Source: Bernardetia sp. | GTDB lineage: Bacteria > Bacteroidota > Bacteroidia > Cytophagales > Bernardetiaceae | Assembly: GCA_020630575.1 (NCBI GenBank) | Contig: JAHDBD010000011.1 | Coordinates: 62,001-126,000, forward strand | DNA length: 64,000 nt | Direction: 5' to 3' | Shown here: one piece after another, positions 33,791 to 41,390 of the stretch | Layout of the letters: the number at the start of each line of letters is the position of its first letter | Position numbering within the stretch: the stretch's first letter is position 1 | The notes under the pieces: model-generated | What the model was told of the DNA's origin: nothing | The model's database searches: none | What the model saw: only the letters and a program-made list of their open reading frames with translations | Made by a program: the position numbers and the translations under genes

Positions 33791-34843
33791 TTACTCAGCT
33801 ACGCCATTTTCATTTTTGGTAGAAGAATTTGGTTTTCCTTCTGAATGAAAGTCTTTGGAAGGTGATGGAGTCATTACACGAGTACGAGAACCTACATGCT
33901 GAATCACCCACGATTTCCCCCAGTTTTCTAATTCTTCCTCACTCCAAAGTGAAGGATAGAAAACTTGTTTTTGAAATCTAGGAGGAAGGTATTTTTGCCA
34001 GTTTGTTCCACCTGTAGCTGAAATAGCTTGTGTATCTTTATTGAGATAACGAACAGCAGCTTGAAAGTGAGAAAGTCGCCAATCTATATTTACAAGAGCA
34101 TCAAGTGTTCGGAGTTCTTCTATTATTTTATCTTTTAGATTAGATTCTTGCAGGCGATTAGAAAAAATAAACCACAAATTACGAGTTCGGCAGCGTTTAG
34201 TGAGTTTTAATAAATCTTCTGAATACTTTCTTTCAAATTGTCTTAGAGTAAGCGTTTTGTGTCCAGATTCTGTTTCTATTGCACCTCTTTTCCAATACGC
34301 ATACCCAAACATTTCTTCAATACGAGAATGTTCATCAAATAAATCTCTTTGACTAGCCTCCACCAAAAAACGAAAATCAGTACATAGGATTTCTATTTGA
34401 CGGTATTGGGCTGATTGAAAACCACTAGCAGGAAGCAAAGACATTCTAAACTTCAAAAATTCGTTGTAATCCATTCCTTCCACCATTATTTCAAAGGAAT
34501 TGACTAAATGTCTGAAGTAACGATTTACACGTCTTATTTTTTCCAAAAACACCTTTCCATTGCTATCTTTTAGCCAACTTACTTGGTTTAGCTCGTGCTG
34601 AATGAGCTTAAAATAAAGCTCTGTTATTTGATGATAAGTAATAAAAATAGTTTCGTCTGGGAAATCAGTTTTTGGGTCTTGAAGGCTTAAAAGTGTGTCC
34701 AAGTGAATATAATCCCAATAGGTAAGATAGTTTGCATACAACAAACCATCTAAATAAGAGACTAAATCTTGTCCCATCGAATCATATTTGACAGCTAATA
34801 ATTTTATTTTTTCTTCTATTTCTGGTGTAAGTTCGAAATCCAT
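33791..34843 (-). CDS. Tryptophan 2,3-dioxygenase family protein
   Basis: A haem enzyme opening the indole ring of tryptophan to N-formylkynurenine. The 350-residue protein has the family motifs FITYHQITELYFKLIQHEL (His71 near the substrate), KFRMSLLPASGFQSAQYRQI (Arg148 binds the substrate carboxylate), the haem-ligand region DWRLSHFQAAVRYL (His259) and SATGGTNWQKYLPPRF. The last ~30 residues are polar and disordered. No other kynurenine-pathway gene is nearby, so the product may feed NAD synthesis or catabolism encoded elsewhere. Confidence 0.92.
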   Translation of the reverse strand: MDFELTPEIEEKIKLLAVKYDSMGQDLVSYLDGLLYANYLTYWDYIHLDTLLSLQDPKTDFPDETIFITYHQITELYFKLIQHELNQVSWLKDSNGKVFLEKIRRVNRYFRHLVNSFEIMVEGMDYNEFLKFRMSLLPASGFQSAQYRQIEILCTDFRFLVEASQRDLFDEHSRIEEMFGYAYWKRGAIETESGHKTLTLRQFERKYSEDLLKLTKRCRTRNLWFIFSNRLQESNLKDKIIEELRTLDALVNIDWRLSHFQAAVRYLNKDTQAISATGGTNWQKYLPPRFQKQVFYPSLWSEEELENWGKSWVIQHVGSRTRVMTPSPSKDFHSEGKPNSSTKNENGVAE

Positions 34844-35061
34844 ATTTTTCGGAAAGTGTATATCGTTTTTGCTAGGTCAGTTTATAAGAAAGTAAAAATA
34901 AGAAAAAACGAACTGTTTTTTTAATCTCATTTGAATATTTTCGACAGAAAGAGAATTTTTAGGGTTAGTTTTAGAATTTTTCAATGCATTTTAAATAAGG
35001 TCTGAAGAGTTTGAAGAGAACAAAGAGGAATGAAATACATTTTGAATATATTTGTTTTTGC

Positions 35062-35142
35062 TTTCTAACTTCTAAAATCTGATTTCTAATTTTATTTTAT
35101 GAAATTTTATCTACCTAATTTCCAATCTCTACTTCCTATTCT
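35062..35142 (+). repeat. Short tandem repeats across the cobS start
   Basis: Bases 35062-35092 are units of the TTCTAACTTCTAAAATCTG type, also seen at 38932-38961. Bases 35106-35142 contain CTAATTTCCAATC, the reverse complement of words at 7258 and 60141, and are translated as residues 3-14 of CobS. Confidence 0.55.
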
Positions 35143-35935
35143 TCATTATCAGTTACGTTTGTTTTTGACTGCTTTGATGTTTTATACACGTATTCCTGTT
35201 CCAAAATGGGTAGATTATAGCGATGAACAGCTAAATAAATCATCTATTTATTTTCCTTTTATTGGTTGGTTAGTGGGTGGAATAGCAGCACTTGTTTTTT
35301 GGGGGAGTGAATTTTTATTTTCTCATTATGTAGCTCTTATATTGAGTATGATTGCTACTGTTTTGCTGACTGGAGCATTTCATGAAGATGGTTTTGCTGA
35401 TGTCTGTGATGGTTTTGGAGGAGGTTGGGAAAAACTAAAAATACTAGAAATAATGAAAGATTCTAGGATTGGAGCGTATGGAATGATTGGAACAGCTCTT
35501 TTATTATTTTTGAAATATACAGCTCTTCTGACACTTTTTGAGTTTATGGCTGCTAGTTCACTAAATTCTTTTTGGATAATTTTTTTAATAGGACATAGTT
35601 TGAGTCGTTTTACAGCTCTTACTTTTGTGTATACACACCAATATGCTCGTGAGGATTTGTCTAGTAAAGTAAAGCCGATTGCAAAACAACTTTCTGCTAC
35701 TGAAATTATAGTAAGTTCTGTTTTTGGATTTTTACCCATTTTTCTATTTTCTCCTTGGGCAGTTGGTGCGCTTGTCATTGCGCCACTTTTTGCACTCAAA
35801 CTCTATCTAGGTTATTATTTCAAAAAATGGATTGGTGGATACACAGGCGACTGTTTGGGAGCTACTCAGCAGATTGCAGAAGTAGTAATTTATCTTTACT
35901 TCATTGCTGTTTTGAAATTATTAGAGAATTTATAG
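35099..35935 (+). CDS. cobS: Adenosylcobinamide-GDP ribazoletransferase (cobalamin synthase)
   Basis: It catalyses the last step of the nucleotide-loop assembly of vitamin B12, joining alpha-ribazole to adenosylcobinamide-GDP in the inner membrane. The 278-residue protein has about six membrane segments and the metal-binding motif GAFHEDGFADVCDGFGGGW near residue 95, followed by MKDSRIGAYGMIG. The end GYTGDCLGATQQIAEV is also typical. No cobU, cobT or cobC is adjacent. Its first codons fall in repeat sequence, giving the N-terminus PNFQSLLPILHY. The residue 25 region (FYTRIPVPKW) is where family similarity begins. Confidence 0.93.
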   Translation: MKFYLPNFQSLLPILHYQLRLFLTALMFYTRIPVPKWVDYSDEQLNKSSIYFPFIGWLVGGIAALVFWGSEFLFSHYVALILSMIATVLLTGAFHEDGFADVCDGFGGGWEKLKILEIMKDSRIGAYGMIGTALLLFLKYTALLTLFEFMAASSLNSFWIIFLIGHSLSRFTALTFVYTHQYAREDLSSKVKPIAKQLSATEIIVSSVFGFLPIFLFSPWAVGALVIAPLFALKLYLGYYFKKWIGGYTGDCLGATQQIAEVVIYLYFIAVLKLLENL

Positions 35936-35950
35936 ATTCCTTCCAAAAAC

Positions 35951-35983
35951 AAAAAGACTCTTACAAAATGTAAGAGCCTTTTT
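35951..35983 (+). terminator. Terminator of cobS
   Basis: AAAAAGACTCTTAC (35951-35964) pairs with GTAAGAGCCTTTTT (35970-35983), with one mismatch, then T. Confidence 0.8.
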
Positions 35984-36278
35984 CTATTCAATCAGGAAAA
36001 CAATGAATCTTTAATGTCTTTAATATATTTGTGTTTTTATAAAATGCCTTCAAAATTTGTATTTGAAACAAGAAAAAACACCATAGAAGTAGGTTAATTT
36101 CTCAATATATCTTATTAACTCTACAAATGTATAAATTGTTTAACATTTTTCCAAAAAACATTAACAATAAAAGAGTTTTTTTAATTGAAAACAAAAAAAA
36201 ACTTTCACAAAGACTGTAAAAGATTTTTGTATAAAAAATAGATTTTTTTTGTTTAGTTTAATATAAACAAAGGTTAAA
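35984..36278. other. AT-rich spacer
   Basis: No gene is seen. Near its end TTTAGTTTAA (36252-36261) pairs with TTAAACTAAA (36274-36283), overlapping the stop of the next minus-strand gene. This may act as its terminator, though no T-run follows on that strand. Confidence 0.4.
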
Positions 36279-36980
36279 CTAAAATCTACCTAATTTGACT
36301 GAAAATTGAAAAGCAAATCCTTGTAAAGCATTTTTTGAAGTTTCTAAAAGTTTGACATCATCCGTAAAACGATAACTTCCTCCCATCGAAACTCTCAAAA
36401 TTTTGGTAAGATTCATCTCTACCATTGCACTTGGCTCAAGAACAAAGAAAATTTCATCATCTAATAAATCGTCTTCGTGATTGGTATAAGCTATTTCATG
36501 TTTCCAATCTTTTACATAACCTACCCAACCAGCACCAATCGTAGTCGGAAAAGTAACATGAATAGGCAAACGAGAACCAATGACAGGTTCAAGCGTAATA
36601 CCACCATATCCCATTAATAAACGAGCATTTTGATTTTGAAATACATCACTAGAAATTGTCTTTTGAACAGTCGGTACAAGTCCTTGTCCCATAAATCCAA
36701 TATTCATTACTCCATTTACATTCCAACCAATTCTACCACCAGTCAGAATAGCAGGTTCGCCAATAAGCTTAGTTGCTTTTGTGTCCCACGCCATAAAAAA
36801 GCCACTTCTTTGTGTAGAATTTTTTCCAAAAATAGTAATTGGGTCAGAAGTATTTTTTTCTTTGTTATTTTTCTCATTTATAACTTGTGAAGTAGAATCT
36901 TGTGAAAAGGATGAAAATGAAATAAAGAAAAATAAGATAAAGGTAGAAAGAGATAAAGTATAAAATTTAGAATGTGTCAT
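36279..36980 (-). CDS. Exported protein, probable small outer-membrane beta-barrel
   Basis: Met at 36980 gives 233 residues starting MTHSKFYTLSLSTF, with a signal peptide ending in SFSQ. The longer frame to 37046 does not start with a signal. The mature part is rich in alternating hydrophobic and glycine or aromatic residues (RIGWNVNGVMNIGFMGQG, IGAGWVGYV, VSMGGSYRF) and ends with Phe (KLGRF), typical of beta-barrels. No specific family was recognised. It is flanked by long spacers. Confidence 0.65.
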   Translation of the reverse strand: MTHSKFYTLSLSTFILFFFISFSSFSQDSTSQVINEKNNKEKNTSDPITIFGKNSTQRSGFFMAWDTKATKLIGEPAILTGGRIGWNVNGVMNIGFMGQGLVPTVQKTISSDVFQNQNARLLMGYGGITLEPVIGSRLPIHVTFPTTIGAGWVGYVKDWKHEIAYTNHEDDLLDDEIFFVLEPSAMVEMNLTKILRVSMGGSYRFTDDVKLLETSKNALQGFAFQFSVKLGRF

Positions 36981-37156
36981 AGTTGAAATAGTTAAATTTG
37001 ATTTTGAAATTGAATTTGTGATTTGATTTGTAACTATGACGAACAAATCAAAAGAGTTCCCCTATTCATTTTTTGAAGAAAATTTGGATTTGAAGTTTTT
37101 TAACAAAGTGCAGGATAAAAATTTGTTCCAAAAATTGCGTTATTTTGTACAAGTAT

Positions 37157-37219
37157 CACAGAATTCTTAGTCTGTGCAAAAAAATAAAAATATGTTTCCA
37201 ACAGACAGGGATGTCTGTT
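37157..37219 (+). repeat. Two hairpins in the agmatine deiminase leader
   Basis: CACAGA/TCTGTG around 8 bases (37157-37176) and AACAGACA/TGTCTGTT around GGGA (37200-37219). The second, with flanks TCC and ATAC, matches the hairpin at 19712-19730. Both precede the ATG at 37235 and create a spurious in-frame N-terminal extension. Confidence 0.6.
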
Positions 37220-37234
37220 ATACTTCTACAAATT

Positions 37235-38284
37235 ATGTCTGAAAATTCGTCTATTGCTCGTCGTCTTCCTGCTGAATGGGAAGAACAATTATTTGTTCAA
37301 CTTACTTTTCCACATCAAAATTCGGATTGGAAAGATGATTTGGAACTTGTAACGCCTGTTTTTATCGAAATTGTAACCCAAATTACTCGTTTTGAAAATG
37401 TACTTTTAGTTTGTCAAGATAAATCAGAAACTGAAAAATTATTTAGTTCACTATTAAATGAAAATAAAAAACAGTTTGAAAAAATCACTTTTGTAGAAAT
37501 AGATTCGAATGATACATGGGCAAGAGACCATGGCGCAATGACTGTTTTTCAGAATGGTGAAAAAATCCATTTAGATTTTACTTTCAATGGATGGGGAAAT
37601 AAATTTGAAGCATCTAAAGATAATTTGATTACTCAAAACTTAAAAAAAGAAAATTATTTGAAAGGCAAAGTAGAAGAGATAGATTTTGTTTTAGAAGGAG
37701 GTTCAATAGAATCTGATGGCGAAGGTACAATCTTGACTACTTCTGAATGTCTTTTGTCAAAAGAGCGAAATCCTAATTTTTCAAGAGAAGAAATAGAAAC
37801 GAAAGTCAAAAGTTATTTTGGTGCTACTCGTATTTTGTGGTTAGAACACGGCGCATTAGAGGGAGATGACACAGATGCACACATTGATACGTTAGCTCGT
37901 CTTTGTCCAAATGATACAATTTGTTATGTTGCTCCTCCCACAGATAAATCAGATTCTCATTATAAATCTATGAAAAAAATGGAAGAAGAATTAGAAAGCC
38001 TAAAAACTAGAGATAACAATTCCTATAAATTAATTCCTTTGCCTTTTGCACCTGCTGCCTATCACGATGAAGATAATCGTCGTTTGCCAGCTACGTATGC
38101 TAATTTTTTGATAATTAATAAAGCTGTTTTAGTACCTACTTATGAAAATAGAGATTTAGATAATTTAGCACTTTCACAAATTCAAAAAGCTTTTCCTGAT
38201 AGAGAAATTATTGGAATAAATTGTTTGCCTATCATTCGTCAGCATGGTTCTTTACACTGTTTGACAATGCAATTTCCGAAATAA
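37235..38284 (+). CDS. Agmatine deiminase / peptidyl-arginine deiminase family protein
   Basis: The ATG at 37235 gives 349 residues starting MSENSSIARRLPAEWEEQL, the usual family beginning. The frame extends to 37145 through hairpin repeats. Motifs: SNDTWARDHGAMTVF, LDFTFNGWGNKF, VLEGGSIESDGEGT, EHGALEGDDTDAHIDTLAR and the catalytic Cys342 in RQHGSLHCLTMQF. The family turns agmatine into N-carbamoylputrescine, a step to polyamines. The C-terminal HGSLHCLT differs slightly from the more common GGGNIHCIT, so a related guanidine substrate is possible. Confidence 0.9.
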   Translation: MSENSSIARRLPAEWEEQLFVQLTFPHQNSDWKDDLELVTPVFIEIVTQITRFENVLLVCQDKSETEKLFSSLLNENKKQFEKITFVEIDSNDTWARDHGAMTVFQNGEKIHLDFTFNGWGNKFEASKDNLITQNLKKENYLKGKVEEIDFVLEGGSIESDGEGTILTTSECLLSKERNPNFSREEIETKVKSYFGATRILWLEHGALEGDDTDAHIDTLARLCPNDTICYVAPPTDKSDSHYKSMKKMEEELESLKTRDNNSYKLIPLPFAPAAYHDEDNRRLPATYANFLIINKAVLVPTYENRDLDNLALSQIQKAFPDREIIGINCLPIIRQHGSLHCLTMQFPK

Positions 38285-38324
38285 AAAAAGCAAACTAAAG
38301 TGTCCTCTGCATTTTATTTTTAAA

Positions 38325-38342
38325 GGGATGCGTTTGCATCCC
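38325..38342. repeat. GGGATGC/GCATCCC hairpin between converging genes
   Basis: A perfect 7-bp stem with loop GTTT lies between the agmatine deiminase and the lipoprotein genes. There is no T-run, so it looks like an extragenic palindrome rather than a terminator. It is GC-rich compared with its surroundings. Confidence 0.5.
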
Positions 38343-38349
38343 CTATACT

Positions 38350-38919
38350 TTACATTTTTTTAAGGTTGAGTTTAAATTCTCCTTTTGCTTCCTTTCCATC
38401 TGCTGTATTTCCTGAAAATTCTCCTGCTGCTGTTCCTGCTGCTTCATCTAGTGCTGTAATAGTTACTGTTCCTTTAGTGAGTGAACCACCCATAGTTCCA
38501 GAAGTAGTTGTCAAATTAATAGCAACATTTGCCGAACGTTTTTCATCACTACCAATTGGAAAATCTCCAGAAGTTCCACCTTTCAAATCAATACTGATAT
38601 TGTTTTCAGTATTTCCAGCCATAATATAAGTTACACCGTTGTCTTTATCCATTGAAAGTCCATTATCAGCAAAATTTGTTTTTACTGTTGATTTTTCTTC
38701 TCCTAAAGAAACATTAAAAAAACCACCTTCTTTATTGGCATCATCAGGCGAAAACTCAACAGTTGTTTCTGTATTTGTATTTTCTGCTGATGTAGAAGTT
38801 GTATTTTCTACTGTTGTAGAATCTCCATTTGTTTCCCCACTGTCTTTAGTTGAAGAATTACAAGAAAAAAGGCAAATAAGCAATGTAAAAGCAAGAGTAT
38901 TTAAAAATGAAAAACGCAT
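38350..38919 (-). CDS. Lipoprotein of unknown function
   Basis: The 189-residue protein has a lipoprotein signal with Cys20 (CLFSCNSS), a Ser/Thr/Glu-rich linker to ~60, and a beta-rich domain ending TADGKEAKGEFKLNLKKM. The pattern of alternating strands with TVTITALDEAAGTAAGEFSG resembles small calycin-like or DUF-type Bacteroidota lipoproteins, but no family is certain. It is the last gene before a spacer carrying a long stem-loop. Confidence 0.65.
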   Translation of the reverse strand: MRFSFLNTLAFTLLICLFSCNSSTKDSGETNGDSTTVENTTSTSAENTNTETTVEFSPDDANKEGGFFNVSLGEEKSTVKTNFADNGLSMDKDNGVTYIMAGNTENNISIDLKGGTSGDFPIGSDEKRSANVAINLTTTSGTMGGSLTKGTVTITALDEAAGTAAGEFSGNTADGKEAKGEFKLNLKKM

Positions 38920-38931
38920 AATTTTAATAAA

Positions 38932-38961
38932 GTTAGAATTTAGAAGTCAGAATTTAGAAGT
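38932..38961. repeat. TTAGAATTTAGAAGTCAG-type short tandem repeat
   Basis: Two to three units in tandem, 13 bases upstream of the lipoprotein start. In the gene's sense it reads ACTTCTAAATTCTGACTTCT, the same orientation as the related repeat before cobS. Confidence 0.6.
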
Positions 38962-39025
38962 AAAACCAATGTAGAACTGAAATTTATCAGTCGTAATTAA
39001 GAAACACAACTAATTTATAATAAAA

Positions 39026-39085
39026 ATAGCGATACATTTTTCCGTTTACTAAAATATTAGATTAGTTGGTAAAATGTATCGCTAT
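39026..39085 (-). terminator. Long stem-loop after icd
   Basis: ATAGCGATACATTTT (39026-39040) pairs perfectly with AAAATGTATCGCTAT (39071-39085). The inner 30 bases continue with imperfect pairing. On the minus strand a short T-run follows, so it may terminate icd. The stem is long for a terminator and could be a repeat element. Confidence 0.55.
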
Positions 39086-39159
39086 AAAGTTACAGAAATT
39101 GTATCAAAATTCTCAAATTAGATTTTGAGTAAATTTCTGAATTATAAAAATGAGTCTGT

Positions 39160-40440
39160 TTACGCTGTTACAGGCTTCATATTTTTGATGATTTCTTGTC
39201 CAAAACCAGAACAAGAAACAAGAGTTGCTCCTTCCATTTGTCTTTCAAAATCATAAGTAACACGTTTAGAGTTGATAGCTCCCTCTAATCCTTGTGTAAT
39301 AAGGTCAGCAGCTTCTTGCCATCCCATATATTCGAACATCATTACGCCTGAAAGAATCACAGAAGATGGATTTACTTTATCCAAACCTGCATATTTAGGA
39401 GCTGTTCCATGAGTTGCTTCAAATATTGCAGCACCTTCTACATAATTAATATTTGCACCTGGTGCAATACCGATACCACCAACGATAGCAGCCAAAGCAT
39501 CAGAAATATAGTCACCATTAAGGTTAAGTGTTGCAACTACTGAATACTCAGATGGACGAAGCAAAATTTGTTGTAAAAATGCATCAGCAATAGAGTCTTT
39601 TACTAAGATTTTTCCACTGTCTAAAGCTGCTTTTTGTTCTGCATTTGCTGCCTCTGTTCCTTTTTCATCTTTTGTACGGTCATATTGTTGCCAAGTATAT
39701 GTTTCATTGCCAAATTCTTGTTCAGCTAATTCATAACCCCAGTTTTTGAATGCACCTTCCGTAAATTTCATAATATTTCCTTTGTGAACAAGTGTTACAG
39801 AAGGAAGTTTTTGAGCGATTGCATATTTGATAGCTGCACGAACAAGACGTTTTGTGCCTTCTTCAGAAACAGGTTTGATACCAATAGAAGAAGTTTCAGG
39901 GAAACGAATATTAGTAACTTTCATTTCTTCTATCAAGAATTTTTTTACTTTGTCAGCCTCAGCAGTTCCAGCCATATACTCAATACCTGCATAAATATCT
40001 TCTGTATTTTCACGGAAGATAACCATGTTTGTAAGTTCTGGTTGTTTTACTGGAGAAGGAACACCATCAAAGTAACGAACAGGACGCAAACAAGCATATA
40101 AATCTAATTCTTGACGAAGCGCAACATTAAGCGAACGAATACCACCACCTACAGGAGTAGTCAAAGGACCTTTAATTCCTACTAAATATTTTCTAAATGC
40201 GTCTAATGTTTCAGTAGGCAACCAGCTTCCTGTTGCATTGAATGCTTTTTCTCCTGCTAATACTTCTTTCCAGTTTATTTTTCTTTTGCCATCGTATGCT
40301 TTCTCAACAGCAGCATCAAAAACAGCTTGTGACGCTTTCCAAATATCTGCACCAATTCCATCTCCTTCGATAAAAGGAAGAGTAGGATTTGTAGGTACAT
40401 GAAGATTGCCGTTTTCGATGGTTATGATATTTTCGCTCAT
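39160..40440 (-). CDS. icd: NADP-dependent isocitrate dehydrogenase
   Basis: It oxidises isocitrate to 2-oxoglutarate and CO2, giving NADPH, in the TCA cycle. The 426-residue protein is a complete homodimeric-type Icd. It shows [14 protein letters not shown], the substrate site [20 protein letters not shown] (Ser, Asn and Arg residues), [29 protein letters not shown], and the coenzyme loop [19 protein letters not shown]. The promoter-like box at 40520 overlaps the region next to a tandem repeat. Confidence 0.96.
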   Translation of the reverse strand: MSENIITIENGNLHVPTNPTLPFIEGDGIGADIWKASQAVFDAAVEKAYDGKRKINWKEVLAGEKAFNATGSWLPTETLDAFRKYLVGIKGPLTTPVGGGIRSLNVALRQELDLYACLRPVRYFDGVPSPVKQPELTNMVIFRENTEDIYAGIEYMAGTAEADKVKKFLIEEMKVTNIRFPETSSIGIKPVSEEGTKRLVRAAIKYAIAQKLPSVTLVHKGNIMKFTEGAFKNWGYELAEQEFGNETYTWQQYDRTKDEKGTEAANAEQKAALDSGKILVKDSIADAFLQQILLRPSEYSVVATLNLNGDYISDALAAIVGGIGIAPGANINYVEGAAIFEATHGTAPKYAGLDKVNPSSVILSGVMMFEYMGWQEAADLITQGLEGAINSKRVTYDFERQMEGATLVSCSGFGQEIIKNMKPVTA

Positions 40441-40519
40441 AAAAAATGTTCTATTTTAAATAATTGTGTGAAATAATTTTTGATAGTAATCTTTTTTTAC
40501 AAAAAGATACAGCTTGTTA

Positions 40520-40563
40520 CAAATATACACAAAGGAATTACGAATTACGAATTATGAATTATA
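40520..40563 (-). promoter_or_regulatory. -7 box of icd beside an ATTACGAATT repeat
   Basis: On the minus strand, TATATTTG (40527-40520) matches TANNTTTG, 80 bases before icd. Bases 40535-40563 directly upstream are three tandem ATTACGAATT-type units covering the region where the -33 element should be. Confidence 0.5.
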
Positions 40564-40629
40564 AAATTTAATTTTTTATAAGTCAAAATACAATAAATTA
40601 AGAGTAAAATCAGTTTGGAGTTACTAGTT

Positions 40630-41379
40630 TTATATTTCTAATAGCTTATTATTTAATAATTGTTGGGAGAGAGCTTTTTTATAATGATTTGTTTCTCTGC
40701 TTTTTAATAGAGATTGAAAGTGACGTTTTCCATGCATATCTGTCCCTAAAAAACTAACTAAATCTTCGTCAATCAAATATTCAGCTATTTTCTTGGAAGG
40801 ACGAGAATAGTAACCTGAAAGGGAATTGATATTTATTTGAAATAAAACTCCCTTTTCATGCAATTCATGTAATTTTTCATTATAATTTTCAAAAAGATAA
40901 ACATAACGTTCAGGATGTGCAAGTACAGGTGTATAACCTAAAGATTGCAACATAAAAATGACATTTTCTATATGAGGAGAGGCATTCATGTATGAAGTTT
41001 CGAAAAGGAGGTATTTTTCTTTCCCAAAACAGAGTAGTTTTTCTGCTTTGTTTATTCGTTCCATAAAAGATTCGTCTAAATAATATTCTGCTGCTGCGCC
41101 TAATTCTATATTTAGTTCTAGTTGCTGAATAATATCAGTTAGTTGGTCTAATTTTCCTAAAATGATTTCAGGCGTATTTCTATAAAAATCCCCCATAATA
41201 TGAGGTGTACAAATAAGTTTTTTATATCCTAAATCAATTAATTCTTTAATGAGTTCGATAGACTCCTCAAAAGATTTACAACCATCATCTATTCCTGGTA
41301 AAAGATGAGAGTGCATATCAACTGTAATTGGCAGTATATTGCCATACGATTTAGTTTTTTTTCTAAATAATGAAATCAT
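40630..41379 (-). CDS. CpsB/CapC-type tyrosine-protein phosphatase (PHP fold)
   Basis: The 249-residue protein is a metal-dependent PHP phosphatase that removes phosphate from the tyrosine tail of the capsule kinase. Motifs: DMHSHLLPGIDDG (metal ligands), ICTPHIMGDFYRNT, GAAAEYYLDESF, PVLAHPERYVY and FLGTDMHGKRHF. It follows the Wzc-like kinase gene by 11 bases on the same strand, so kinase and phosphatase form a pair controlling chain length and export of polysaccharide. Confidence 0.92.
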   Translation of the reverse strand: MISLFRKKTKSYGNILPITVDMHSHLLPGIDDGCKSFEESIELIKELIDLGYKKLICTPHIMGDFYRNTPEIILGKLDQLTDIIQQLELNIELGAAAEYYLDESFMERINKAEKLLCFGKEKYLLFETSYMNASPHIENVIFMLQSLGYTPVLAHPERYVYLFENYNEKLHELHEKGVLFQININSLSGYYSRPSKKIAEYLIDEDLVSFLGTDMHGKRHFQSLLKSRETNHYKKALSQQLLNNKLLEI

Positions 41380-41390
41380 TTTTTGCTGAT

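Noticed and set aside
35099..35935. Cobalamin riboswitch upstream of cobS or of the permease gene
   Set aside because: The leader sequences are short or repetitive and show none of the conserved B12-box sequence.
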